The position numbers were made by a program, and so were the translations under genes. Under the pieces are notes generated by a model. That model saw nothing but the letters and a program-made list of their open reading frames with translations. It was not told the DNA's origin and ran no database searches. Of a DNA stretch of 64,000 nucleotides, positions 1 to 10,870 are shown piece by piece; positions within the stretch are counted from its first letter, which is position 1, and the number at the start of each line of letters is the position of its first letter. Origin of the DNA: Gnetum montanum (lineage: Eukaryota; Streptophyta; Gnetopsida; Gnetales; Gnetaceae); assembly GCA_015680685.1 (NCBI GenBank), contig MNCI01026483.1, forward strand, positions 303,367 to 367,366. Direction: 5' to 3'.

Positions 1-1752
1 TTTGTCATCAATAAGTGTTCTTCGTGATGGTATGAACTATTTTCTTGTTGATTGCTAATGTTTGGTTTTACCTTTAAGTCATGATGTTGATACTAAGGTA
101 TGTCTCTTTTGATATGGTAGGCAATGAGTTCACTTCATCCATTCATCCATAAGTTTCTATGGTCTCTCTCAGCTTGGAAATGTATAGTTCCTTTTAACTA
201 AGAACCATTAATGAATCAGTGATTGGGCATTTCTCAAACTAAGGAAGGACCCAAGGATTGAAAAGGGTGTGACTTCAAGGGAACTTGATGCATTTGTGTT
301 AACCATTCTCTTGGGTGCTTGGATGTTTTCTTCATGGGTTTTCTTGCCATTTTGACATTACCCAATCATCAAGAAGCTGAGCAATAAACATAACAAAGTA
401 TTTGCATGGTGTGGTTCTCATGCATAAAAACACAAAACAAAAAAAAAAGAAAAAAGAAAAAAGTGAGAATTCAAAGCACACCCCTTAGATGGAATAATTC
501 CTTGGGCTACAAGCACTGGTTATGGAACTAAAAAATGTTTCCTCTAACTAAGGCCCTTCTTGCTTTCCATTCTCTCCTCATTTCGTCAAAATGGTGGTGT
601 CTCTTGGGTGAAGGAATTCTTGTTACTTTGAGAGGATGGTTTGGCCAAATGCATTAATGCAAAGTCACTAGAAGTGGTTTGTTTGAGGCCAGAGTTGGGA
701 TAAGATTTTCCAAGTCACTTTAATCATAAACTACACAAGGGGCTATACACCACCTTGTTCTTGGGATTCCATTCTATTCTATTCTCTCCATCCTTCTCTC
801 CATTATTCACCTCATTGCTGGTTGTATCATTAGTGTATATATTTTGGTTGATGCATTGTTTTCTTTTTGGTAAATTCTTGTGGTTAAGACTTTAAATCTT
901 GTTCCAAATGACATTCCCAGAGCCTACAAACTCTTTGAATGTGGGTTTGTTAGGGCATTAAGGGCATGAGCCTACTTTGGGGAGGACCTACTGACATTCC
1001 TCTTCGATGCACCAGTTAAATTCTTTTCCCTAACATTTTTGCAATTAATTTTATTTTGTTCATTTCCATCTTAACATCCATTTCATCAATGCCATAGTTG
1101 TCCCTTTTTATCTATCTTTCTTACTTCTTTTCTTTCTCCATTCTAACGCTACTGGAGGTTTGCGATTAGTCATGGGGGTACGAGGCCCGATTTTTCACTT
1201 GATTTTTTCAATTTTCTCCTAGCCCCAATTTTTTTGATTTTTTCATAACCCCTACACCTTCGGTAGTCACCACTAATACATCTCTAGATCAGTAATCAGC
1301 CATACCACAACCTAGCCAATGGACTTACACACTGAAGCAAGGTATTAATTACATGATGATTCATTTACCCTTACTAATATAAGATTGTGTTGTGTGTGTA
1401 GATGGTGATCATACAATAATGAATTGGATCTAGAGCAAACAATTAGAATGGAGCAGTGCTAGAAGTAGCAATGCAAGGAGTAAGATTGATAACACGCTTA
1501 CAGATGGACAACGACAAGCACAATCTTGGTTTTGGCAGCAGCAACACTTCTTTCTCTCTCTCTTTCTCAGCTACCAAATGAGGCCTGATGTCAATGTAAT
1601 AAGGTGTTCACTCTTGTTGTCATGAACACCAATTTTGTCAAGTCTTGTAATGATGATTTGTTCACAAGTCATCCCATTAGTTCCATTCAGTCAATAATCC
1701 CATACCTTCCCAATATTTTGTAAGTAACTCAAGGATGAGTTTTTATTCAATC
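1..1752 (+). mobile_element. 3' untranslated region of Athila-type element 1
   Basis: No coding frame is visible. The stretch matches, in the same order, the regions downstream of integrase in the two other Athila-type copies: an A-rich tract (429-462) followed by a phrase ending in AAAGCACACCC recurs at 54070-54115 and, inverted, at 34860-35000. The phrase around 950-1000 (GGCATGAGCCTACTT) recurs at 54630 as GGCATGAACTTGCTT. It ends at a polypurine tract and LTR, so it is the 3' internal part of an element whose gag-pol lies left of the window. Confidence 0.75.
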
Positions 1753-1761
1753 ATGGGGGTA
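1753..1761 (+). other. Polypurine tract of Athila-type element 1
   Basis: ATGGGGGTA lies directly before the TG that starts the LTR. The same G-run, inverted, precedes the 3' LTR of element 2 at 33647-33655. It is the expected plus-strand primer and shows that the following repeat is a 3' LTR. Confidence 0.75.
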
Positions 1762-1770
1762 TGATGAGAT

Positions 1771-1850
1771 GTGATATCGCATGGGCCGCGATATCGCGTA
1801 TGCGATATCGCATCATCCCCTAAGATATCGCGTACGTGATATCGCGGTGC
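1771..1850 (+). repeat. Cluster of GCGATATCGC palindromes in LTR U3
   Basis: Five copies of GATATCGC fall within about 80 bp. One is the 12-bp perfect palindrome CGCGATATCGCG and one is GCGATATCGC. The two inverted LTR copies at 33547-33607 and 42700-42775 keep the ATATC cores but many CG steps have become TG or CA. Confidence 0.85.
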
Positions 1851-1861
1851 GCCGTCATATC

Positions 1862-1869
1862 TATAAATA
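1862..1869 (+). promoter_or_regulatory. LTR TATA box
   Basis: TATAAATA lies 100 bp into the LTR, just after the palindrome cluster. It is conserved in both inverted LTR copies (33523-33530 and 42678-42685), so it probably marks the U3 promoter. This implies a short U3 and a long R-U5. Confidence 0.6.
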
Positions 1870-2593
1870 AGAGGTGGCTCTCCCTTGTTTTCTCATCCTA
1901 GGCTAGAAGTAGGGAAACTCTAGCAGATTGATCACTCTAGAGATAGAATATATTCCATGTGCCCAAAGTAGGAGTCCTAAAGTGAACGGATCTTCATTTG
2001 AGCAACATTGTACCTAAACACAAGTTGTGTACGGCAATAAAGACGAACTTCCTGGATAAACCTTGCAATGCATGGAATAGGCTAATTAGGATTTTATTTA
2101 ATGTTATTTACTATTTTCCATTTACATGATTTATTAGGAATTAAATATTTCTCAACCCTTCTCTCCTAGTTAAGTGCCTCAGTACAATTGCTTCGAGCAC
2201 GTGCGTTACACGTGGTGATCCTAGCAACAATTAGCGTTTGGTAGCCACAGTTGCATCGGTTTAGGGTGTGTATGGTAAGTGGGAACAAATTCTGACGCTA
2301 GGTTAATTTAGACTTAGTTCATTAATTAGAGTTAGGGAATTAGTTTCTTCAACCCTTCACCTCACTAGCATAGGAGATAAACATAAAAATATATAAAAAT
2401 CATATACCTCAAACTCACTTAACCATACACCGTGACAACTACAAGTAAGTTTGGGAAGACAACGAATGGTTAACCTTAAGTGTTCCATGAGGCATGTAGG
2501 CACTTAGTCTGCGGAGTTTAACCAGATCATGCATTTTATGCTCATATTCGTATGGTTGAGTGTAGGGGTACCTCGCCACTCATCAAACTCCAT

Positions 2594-3030
2594 TCCAATA
2601 AAAGGATTTTTCAAAGAGTGAAGTGTCAATAGGTACTATATCTCAATTAGAAGAAGCTTCTATTCACCTAAAAGCACCTGAAATGTTTGATCATTTTAAT
2701 TACTTTCATAGAAAGATCAGATGTTATTATTGTAATAAATTTGGGCATAAACAATGGAAGTGCAATTTAAAATATTATTATGTGAGCACCTAGTTGTATC
2801 ATTAGACTCCTTATTCTTGTTTGAATGTGCCTAGAAAGGAATTTTGCAAGATAAAAGGGATAGGAAAATGGATCACAAGGGATTTAAGAAATTTTATAGA
2901 ATGAAAAGAAAGGATGATGAGAAAACTCTCTTCATTAATTTTATGAAAGGGAGCCAAGCCTTGGAAATCAACGAAATTTGTATAAGAAGAGAAACCTCAA
3001 AAGAGGGATCTTATTCTCAAGCTTACTAGA
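2594..3030 (+). pseudogene. Copia-type gag, C-terminal remnant with zinc knuckle (TRG copy A)
   Basis: A CCHC knuckle, C-Y-Y-C-x4-H-x4-C, is encoded at 2722-2763 (residues CYYCNKFGHKQWKC). A lysine-rich tail follows in another frame at 2844-3027, so at least one frameshift has occurred. Copy C has the same knuckle at 14448-14500 (last Cys lost) and the same tail near 14640-14780. Gag would coat the element's RNA in the virus-like particle. The N-terminal part lies beyond the inserted LTR. It is nonfunctional. Confidence 0.6.
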
Positions 3031-3149
3031 CACCTAAATTCTCTTTAGCAACAAAGGTAAGTCTTTAATTCATTGTATGAAACTTTTAAGACTATAATTC
3101 TTAGCAGCTAGCCTTGAGCCTTATCTTATCAAAACTTGTTTTGCTAAAA

Positions 3150-3345
3150 AGAGACATCTACTAGGAGACATCTACTCTCAAAATGAGACATCTCTCTAGA
3201 GACATCTACTTTAAAAACTAGATATCTTCTTGATTTCTTCTCCATTGTGGTTGAGACATCTTCTTTTCAAAAAATATGTCTTCTTTTGTTTTTTAGCCAT
3301 GGAAAAGACATCTTTCTTTCCAAAGGAACATATGTTATTTCATTA
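3150..3345 (+). repeat. AGACATCT motif tract, internal region of TRG copy A
   Basis: AGACATCT or a one-base variant occurs about seven times in under 200 bp with irregular spacing. A similar tract sits at the equivalent place in copy C (14890-15080), and motif-rich tracts also lie in every TRG LTR. Confidence 0.75.
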
Positions 3346-3443
3346 AAAACCCTTATTAAGCACAGCTATTTAAATACAAATCCTCATTTTTTCTTCATTC
3401 AAGCATAAGATGATCAAAGGGATATGACCATAGCTTCAAAGAG

Positions 3444-5178
3444 ATGACTAGGGCTTCATCCACAATTGCTATCAGTGCTTCCTTCTCTTATTCCATGGTG
3501 CACAAGAATTTTGGAATGTCTAGGCCACCACCCAAGAAGAAGTCTACGAGAGGTTCTTCTAGCAACCCTAGCTCTTATACTCCTCAATTTAGATCTATAA
3601 GTGTCCAACATTGGTTTGAGGTAAGTTGTATCATAGATATTATATTTTAGCATTCATTATCCTTTCTAGTATGTAGGCATTAGGCATTGATGAGTTATTT
3701 TGAAGTCTTGAACTGAATAGCTTTCATTATTATGGATTTCTTGGTTTTTGAAATTCTCATTAAAAAATTATTTTGCAATATTGTGATTACTAATGCTACT
3801 ATTGGAGCATTTACTAATATGGTAGGGGGTTTAGTGATTGTTATGTCTTTCCAAGTAGTAAATGCATTACTTGGGATTTCTAGCATTGATGTTTTTTGGG
3901 TTACCATTCATTCTAGGAATGATATCTTTTTGAAGGTATAATTCTTATTACACATAATGAGTTTTATGATTTTTTTTTTGGATATTTAGTGTCTTTTGAT
4001 AGAGGTAGAATTTATAGGAACAATATGTCTACTGATGTCTCCACCTTGTCCCTCACTATTTTGTATAACATTATTGTTAAAGGAGAAAGTTATAGTTATT
4101 TGTTACCACCCCAAGCTTTTGTTCTCTAATACCTACTTATAGGACAACCACTTAACTTGGGACATACTCTTTGTTGTGACATGTTAAACATGTTTACCAA
4201 AGAGAGAATATTTGGGCATTCTCACCTCATTCTGCTAATTTTTCAAAGGGATGTGCTCATTCTAGAGATATCTTTGCTCAAAGGAAATAGTAGCCTTAGA
4301 GAGTATGCAGAGAAGAGAAGCTCCTTACATGTAGATGAAGCAAGACTCAGCACTAGGCCACCTTCATTGCAAAGGAAGAGAGCAATGAAGGTGGCCTCTC
4401 CTTAGTTGAGAATGTCCAAATCCACTAGTGAATAGGTAAGATCTTCCCTAAAGAAGCTAATTCGGCCATTTTCTCTCACTTTGGGGATGACCAGCAAAAA
4501 CCTCTCTTACTTGTGTAAGAGAATGAACATTGTTGGAGTACCTCTTCCATCTGATGGGTTGTAGCTAGAGAAGGTCATCACTCCTATTTCTAATAGTGAG
4601 GAGGATATTCTTGTCCTACCAAGATACTTTGTAGTAGCTAGGCCTTCCTAATCTTATGACTTGGAAAATGAGTTTGACTTTCAGCCTGATGCACCACCGA
4701 CACATGTCCAAGGGGAGTATCCTGATCCTATGTAGCCTAGTACCAATGTTCATCAGGATGACACTCCTCAATCTTTTGAGTAGCAAGCCATGGAGAGCAT
4801 CTTTGGGACCTCATCCCAATGGAGGCCAGCTAATCCAATCACTTATCAAAGGAAGAAAGCTTCCTCATATTCATAGTAGGCTCCATCATAGCCAAATCCA
4901 CTAGCCTCCCTCTATTTTTGAGTGCAAATTTGACCAAGGAGAGCTCCAATTTAGCCATCATTAAATGATGAGGTTCACTATGTATCTAGTACTAACACCA
5001 ATACTAGAAGTGATGACGATGAGGAGGATACCTATCAGCCTTCTCCTATTGTAGCTACTTAAGAGGAGGATTTAGATGATGCTACAAAGCTTAGTGGCTA
5101 GGATTCTTAGGTGGTCTCTTTCCTCTTTGATGATGTCCAAAAAGAGGAAGACAATTTTGTTAGTTGGATGTTGGTATG
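3444..5178 (+). pseudogene. Extra intron-bearing ORF of TRG copy A, plant-transposon-protein-like
   Basis: The frame begins MTRASST, followed by a basic Pro/Ser-rich stretch and QHWFE. It then meets a consensus donor GGTAAGT at 3619-3625, and an AG acceptor follows near 3668. A second block holds NALLGIS and ends LK exactly at AG|GTATAA (about 3936); a third opens after TTTAG near 3988 and runs about 130 codons with one stop to 4405 (motifs LTILYNIIV, LNLGH). An acidic, Pro-rich tail follows with frameshifts to about 5178 (DDDEEDTYQP). The layout resembles the 'putative plant transposon protein' ORFs carried by some plant retroelements, and the ORF at 55445-57290 has a similar block. Function is unknown. 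Copy C keeps only the first few dozen bases (to 15175). Confidence 0.5.
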
Positions 5179-5550
5179 ATGGACATGGATGTTAGTATGA
5201 TGATCTTATGTGAATTTTCTAGCTATATGTATTATGGAAACTTTGTAAATATGGATAGTTTATGATGATAGTTTTTGCTTCCTATATCATTTGTTGTTGC
5301 ATTTTTATGGAATTGTCTTTACATACTATAGATTCATTTTTTCAATTCATCTAATCAATACCCTATGCCTTGAGCTTTAGAACCTCTATCATAGTCCTTA
5401 GCTGCCATTGGAATTTATACATCTTAATATTTTTGGTTATTATATTATTATTGATTTATCGACTAATCCATACTCTTAAGTTTTGAAATATATGAATTGA
5501 TGAATTTTGGAGACTAATAACCCATTTTATTATGTTTTGGACATCACAAA

Positions 5551-5562
5551 AAATGAGGACAT
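5551..5562 (+). other. Polypurine tract, TRG copy A
   Basis: AAATGAGGACAT, preceded by further A residues, lies directly before the LTR start. The corresponding site in copy D is a cleaner A7G5 run at 22426-22437. Confidence 0.6.
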
Positions 5563-6579
5563 TGTTGACCTTTTGATATGTCAAAACCTTAAGAAAAATG
5601 AAGAATAAGAATGTGAATTTTGTGGACAAGAACATGTACTCAACATCTTGGATAAGAAGTTAAGGAAGCATAGACAAGAATGAAGATTAGAAGCTAAGAG
5701 AAGATGGTACAAAGTTTTAGAGTAAGATAATTCAACAAGGAAAAGCCTAAGGAATTAAAGCTTGAAAGTTTAGAAAATCTCTCCAAGGACCAAAAGATGT
5801 ATTGGATGAGAAGAAGAAAGTCTTAGGAAGATGTCTTCCGAGAGACGTCCTTCCAGATTTGAGGCTGAATTTAGAAAGATGTCCCAATATTGAAGGAGAC
5901 ATCTACACTATCCATTAGATAGTCATTTCATGCATTCTAAGCATTTTTAGAAACTCTAATGCTATAAGATGACATCATTTATTGGAAAAATAGAATGGAC
6001 ATGAATTGAAAGTGAATTGTCTACATCAATATATCATTGTCTTTTATACTTATGCACTTCATTATTACATCATTTGTACTATTGTATTGATTGTTTGTAC
6101 TATACCTCAAAGTACAAGGACCTATAGTTTAGTTACATTTTATCCTTATAATTTTGTTTCTCTCTTGTTGCCCTACAGGATTGATGTGCTTCTTGCGAGA
6201 AGGAATCATCATTAAGCTTATTGAGATCCTACAAGACTAAGTTTTTGTGTAGCTTCAAAACACTTTAGAGTGGAGCTTAATTTGTAAGGGTTGTGAGATC
6301 CTTTAAACCACTTGTTGAGCTTGTTGGGATCTTGCAGAGTTGAGTGGTTTCATAGAAAAAAAAACACTTTGGAGCAAAGCTCAGTGATTGTACAAGGTGT
6401 GGTGCCCTTCAAACCATATTTCAAAGAAAGAAAGTCTAGAGGTGTACAAGGAATCTATTCTCCAAGTATGAAGTATTCAAGTTGGGGAACCACATAAAAA
6501 TTAAGTGTGATTTTGTGGCTGTGAATTTTTATTTGGGGAACTTATTCATCCCCCGCCCTTCTAAGTTCTATGATCCTCA
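5563..6579 (+). repeat. 3' LTR of TRG copy A (1017 bp)
   Basis: It starts TGTTGACC and ends TGATCCTCA. It shares start, AGATGTCT-rich middle (5820-5920) and end (AACTTATTCATCC, then TTCTAAGTTCTATGATCC) with the LTRs of copies B, C and D. The candidate target duplication on this side is ATGAG (6580-6584); its partner lies outside the window. Confidence 0.8.
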
Positions 6580-6949
6580 ATGAGCACTTAAAGGAAAAAA
6601 TATTTGAACTTTGCCTAGATAAAACTGCAAAAGTTTACCTATAGAATGAACAAAATTTTTATATATGTAGTGTGTACATGCATTTATATGTTGATAGATT
6701 ACATCAATGAAGTTTCATTAATGCATATGCATTAATATGATTGAGTTATTTATTATTCATCATACCTCAATGATTGACTAAGAATTCATTCTCTAGTAAA
6801 CAAAATTGGGATAAAGTTGTTTACAAAATTATGGAAGTTTGAGATTGACTGACTAACTAACTAATACTTGAGTGTTGCATGACATGCAAAAATATTTGAG
6901 TGCTCTTATAATTAGACTAAAAAAAATTATACACATTACAAAAAATGGC
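6580..6949. other. AT-rich spacer without recognisable feature
   Basis: I see no coding frame, terminal repeat or tandem structure here. It is probably older sequence into which copy A inserted. Confidence 0.5.
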
Positions 6950-7235
6950 CTTCACCCATAGGTAGAAAGGATTATCTAAGGTAGATGCCTTAGGTTATGC
7001 CTAAAGGTGTTGGATCTTGTGGTTGGTCCTCTTACTTGACTGTGCCTATGGTTGCTTCTTCTAGAAGCTTGAATGTGTCTAGCAGTGCCTTCATTTTTTC
7101 CTCCTTGCTCATAGGGTTATTCTTTATTTAGGCTACATCACCTAGAGTGGGCAGTGTAGGCACATCCTAAAGGAAAGGTAAAACAAGAAATAACTCCTTA
7201 GCATTTCTGAACCTAGCAAATAACTATATATGTTA
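6950..7235 (-). pseudogene. Unidentified coiled-coil coding remnant
   Basis: Read on the minus strand, one frame of about 90 codons is open except for a few stops and has coding-like composition. It holds a heptad-rich segment with MSKEEKMKALLDTF, then a Pro-rich end. It lies downstream, on the same strand, of the RTE-like remnant and of another coiled-coil remnant at 8470-8990. The two could be parts of one ORF split by the LINE. Family unknown. Confidence 0.35.
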
Positions 7236-7539
7236 GATATCAAATGCTCTCAATATGTTTTTAGTACATAATGATCTATCATTCTTTTCACTAGGTTCTC
7301 TATGACTACTCATTCTTCATCATCATCATCCTAGCCTTGTCCTAATAAAATGGAGTTAATTGCATGAGTTCTTTTCTTGCCATTCATCTCTATGAAGATC
7401 CAAATATTTTTTTATTTATAACTTCTTCAAATCATATTTGATTTTCTTCTTTAATATCTTCTTTAATCTTTCTTTTGGTGGCTTTCTTAGAATAGTGATT
7501 TAGAAAATCTTATTTATTGCCTCATTGTTTGATCTTCTT

Positions 7540-8425
7540 TACATATGTCCAAACCATCTAAGTTATCATTCTTGTAGCTTATTTGAAATAAGAGCCACTC
7601 CAAGTCTTTCTCTAATATCTGTATTATGTATTTTATCTTTTCTAGTAACATTCAACATTCATTGAAGCATTTGCATTTTTGACACACTAATTTATTGTTC
7701 ATGTTGTTTTGTACTACCCAATATTTAGCACCATATAAGATAGCAAGCCTAATTTTTGTCCTATAAAATTTTCCCTTTAATTTTATTAGTATTCTTTTAT
7801 CATATAAAAAACCACTATCTTGTCTCCATTTTTATCATCTTGCTTTAGTTATATTTCTAATATCTTTATTAATTTTACCTTTTGATTGGACAATTGATCC
7901 TCGGTAGTAGAACTATTTGCAATGATGGAATTTTTTACCTTGAATTGTCACTTCTATTTTACCACTATTTATGTTGTTATCAAAATTTCATTCCATATAT
8001 TTTATCTTACTTTTGATAAGTTTTATACCTTTTGATTCTTGAGCATGTCTTTACTTCATTTTAACAATAATATTTTCTTGAGTTATATCCACTAAAATAA
8101 TATCATCTTCAAATAGCATACATTAAGTGATTTCATCCTATATTTTCTTTTTAATTCACCCATAATAATGACAAATAAGTATATCCTAAGTTTAGACCCT
8201 TGATGAAGACCTATTGGGATTAGAAAGTTGAATATTATTGCACAAGCTATTCTAATTTTAGTGCTAGCTTCTTCATATATGTCTTCAATCACTTTAATAT
8301 ATTTATTAGGTATGTTTTTCTACTGAAATGCTCACTAAACAATATCTCTAGGAACTCTATTATATTCTTTTTCTAAGTTAATTAAAATCATATGTATATT
8401 TTTTCAATGTTTTTTATCTACTTGT
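7540..8425 (-). pseudogene. RTE-clade LINE reverse transcriptase, C-terminal remnant
   Basis: The minus strand encodes, in order, RT block NLEKEYNRVPRDI (about 8385-8345; family consensus DLEKAYDRVPR), then DIYEEASTKIRI and IGLHQGSKL..YLF (8292-8092). The region of the catalytic YADD reads CYLKM, so the active site is gone. After a gap come the post-RT motifs LAILYGAKYWVV and the LEWL..GLD end (7790-7540), typical of RTE-type plant LINEs. The fragment lacks endonuclease and 5' part and is shifted and stopped. Confidence 0.7.
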
Positions 8426-8469
8426 TGATACTCAAATATTAATCTAAGAACCTTAAGCTTCACATTAGC

Positions 8470-8990
8470 TACTTTTAGCTTTTGCTTTATCTCCTTTTAG
8501 ATCTTGAATTTACCCTCATATAGAAGGTATGAAAGGGCCTTCTACTTCTCTAATTCTAACCTTGGTCTTCCAGCAGTGAGCATTACCAAATTTATGTAGT
8601 AGAGGTTGATGCACTACATGTACTTTATCATCTCTTCAATCCATAAATTCTTCATATATAGTTCTATGTTGTTATACATATTAAGTTTATCAAAGATGGA
8701 CTTCCATGCATCAGCTCTTTGTTGGAGTTGCTAGAGGGTGTTATTCATCTTTGCTTTGCCTAATTAGATCTCTTTTTCATTGACCTTCTTAAGCATGCCA
8801 ACTTGGTACCTCTAGAGACTTTTAACCTTTTTTGTACTTCAAGGACTCATTTCTCTAGGTTGAGATTTCAATTATCAACTTCTATTTAACCACACACACC
8901 TCCATTGAGAGATTTATATTTTTGGCTATCAACATTCTTACATCTTGATTTACTTTAACTTATTACTCTTGCTTGTGCTTAAGCTATTCT
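8470..8990 (-). pseudogene. Unidentified coiled-coil ORF remnant
   Basis: A minus-strand frame with few stops contains LQQLQQRADAWKSIFDKL, NLWIEEMIKYM and LELEK segments, mostly helical and charged. It does not match a retrotransposon domain I can name. It is upstream of the RTE-like fragment on the same strand and may belong with 6950-7235. Confidence 0.35.
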
Positions 8991-9259
8991 TCTAAGTCCT
9001 CTTTCTATTTTTCTACCTTAAAAAATATTCTATTTTCTTGATCAAGTCCTTATTCTCCTAACATATTTTGTTAGTACACCTAGATAAGATCATTATTAGT
9101 GTTATGCAACATTACATACCTTGATTATCAGTTGAAATTAGCTTAATGATATTCTTTTGTAAATCATAATGCAAATTATGTAAAAGAAAGTCAACAAAAA
9201 TAATAGAAAAAGATATGGAGCTATAGGAAAACATGAACAAATTGACTACTAAAGTAAAA

Positions 9260-9725
9260 AGGAGGAGCTCAATTAAGAATTTGTGGCAACTTGAGCATTA
9301 GCATGAATGAGAAGAGTACAAATAATATAAATAAAATAATTACTGAATCCTAGCTTATACACATAAGAAATAATAAAATTCCATTCAATCCTGTCAGAAG
9401 GTTTAACATAATCTAACTTAATAAAAGGAATGTCTTGGTTAGTATTAGAAGCCCATTGCATGCCCATCCAAGTTCTAATAATATTATTTAAGATATGTCT
9501 ACCTTTAACAAAAGCTATTTGCTAAGGTTTGTTGTTATCATTTATAAATCTTCTGAATCTAGCAAGCCATGAATTTAGATAAAATTTTGAAAGTATTGTT
9601 AAGAAGAATAATAGATCTCTAATAAAAAATATCTTGAAGATTTTCATTCTTAGAAGGAAGATGAATCACATATTAGGATTCATACAAAAAAGCTTCTACT
9701 TTTGAAAGGAGGAAGAATTAATCTC
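9260..9725 (-). pseudogene. L1-type LINE reverse transcriptase fragment
   Basis: Read on the minus strand from about 9660 to 9273, the frame shows a degenerate IILLN..YKILSK (consensus PISLLN..YKI.SK), then AFVKGRHILNNI and FIKLDYVKPSDRIEW (consensus KLDYEKAYDRVEW). This is the palm entry of a plant L1-type RT. The first catalytic Asp region survives but the YADD block lies outside the fragment. There is one stop in the frame. The right edge abuts the LTR of TRG copy B. Confidence 0.65.
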
Positions 9726-9735
9726 AAAGAAATTT

Positions 9736-10814
9736 TTTTGACCTTTTAGTATGTCAAAACCTTAAGGAAAATGGAGAATATAGAATGTTTATGGTGGATG
9801 ATAAATTTGAAGGACATGAATAAGAACACCACAATGAGATTTGAGAACTTGAGGAAATGAGATCTACGACAAGATGTCGAAATGAAGACTACATAAACAA
9901 GATGAGAACATGGATGAAAAATGAAGTCTACAAGTCAAATGAAGATGCTACAAGGATGACCAAGAAGACAATTTGATAAGAGAAAATTTTAGAATTAAAA
10001 GTTAAAAATTTTGGTAGACATCTTGAAAAAACAATAGATGTCTATCTCCAATAGTAGACATTCGATTGTAGACATCCCAATTTCCAAATAAATGTCTCTT
10101 TTGCATTAAGATCAATCTAAGTTAGATGTCTCAACTTTGAAATAGATGTATATACTAGTTGTTTGGTAGCTGTTGCATGTATTCTAAGGAGTTTTTAGAA
10201 ACTTTGAGGCTATAAGATGATGATAAAATCTTGGAAATTTTGCAAGAACTATTCACAAAGAGCTCTTCATTATCTATTCTATGAATTTCTATTATTGCTT
10301 CTCATTATAATATCATTTTCTTGATTGTAATTTGTATTGAGCTTCAAGTAAAAAGATCTATAAATTTAGTTACATTCTTTCCTTATTCATTTTATTCTTT
10401 CTTGTAGCCTTGCAAGGTTGATGTGCTTCTTGTGAGAAGGCATCTGTATTGAGCTTGTTAGGATCCTATGGAATTGAGTGGTTTTGCAACATCGGAACAC
10501 TCTAGAGTAGAGCTCAATTTTGTAAAGTTTGTGGAATCCTTGAAACCACATTCTAAGCTTGTTGGGACCTTATGGGGTTGAGTGATTTTGTAGTGATGAA
10601 ACACTTCAAAGTGGAGCTTAGAGCTTGTACAAGGTGTTATGTCCTTTAAACCACATTTTTGAAGAAACAAAGTCTAGAGGTGTGTGTGGATTCTACTAGT
10701 TAAGTGTTAATGTACCCAAGTTGAGGAACCATGTAAAAGTTGGTGTGTTCATGTGGCTAGTCCAATTTTAATTAGGGAACTTATTCAACCCTTCTTCTAA
10801 TTTCTCAATCTATA
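9736..10814 (+). repeat. 5' LTR of TRG copy B (about 1079 bp)
   Basis: The start is eroded (TTTTGACCTTTT) and the right end is placed two bases before the primer-binding site. It contains an AGACATCT/AGATGTCT cluster at 10017-10150 and the shared end block AACTTATTCA. It is followed by PBS and gag in the expected order. Confidence 0.75.
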
Positions 10815-10816
10815 GG

Positions 10817-10829
10817 TGGTATCAAAGCT
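10817..10829 (+). other. Primer-binding site, tRNA-iMet type (TRG copy B)
   Basis: TGGTATCAAAGCT lies two bases after the LTR. It differs by little from TGGTATCAGAGC, the usual complement of the initiator Met tRNA 3' end in plant Ty1/copia elements. Confidence 0.8.
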
Positions 10830-10870
10830 TGGTACTCTCAAGTTTGTGCTTCAACTTTTAAGAGTGAATT

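Larger units (their letters stand above)
1762..2585 (+). repeat. 3' LTR of Athila-type element 1 (824 bp)
   Basis: It starts TGATGAGATG and ends CCACTCATCA, giving TG...CA ends. The same repeat occurs inverted at 41947-42801 and, with a central deletion of roughly 400 bp, at 33211-33646. All three keep a TATAAATA box about 100 bp from the LTR start. The flank 2586-2590 (AACTC) should be repeated left of the window as the target duplication. The LTR sits inside a TRG copy, so it is the younger of the two. Confidence 0.85.
2586..6579 (+). mobile_element. TRG element copy A (gag-only LTR element, 5' part missing)
   Basis: The piece runs from the end of gag through an extra ORF to a PPT and 3' LTR. 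Its 5' half is separated from it by the Athila-type insertion ending at 2585. It shares the zinc-knuckle block with copy C (14448-14500) and the LTR with copies B, C and D. No protease, RT, RNase H or integrase is present in any copy, which is the definition of TR-GAG (terminal-repeat, gag-only) retrotransposons. Assignment to that class is inference from structure. Confidence 0.7.

Noticed and set aside
429-462. A-rich tract considered as a retroposon poly(A) tail
   Set aside because: The same tract recurs at the same place in the other two Athila-type copies, so it is part of the element.
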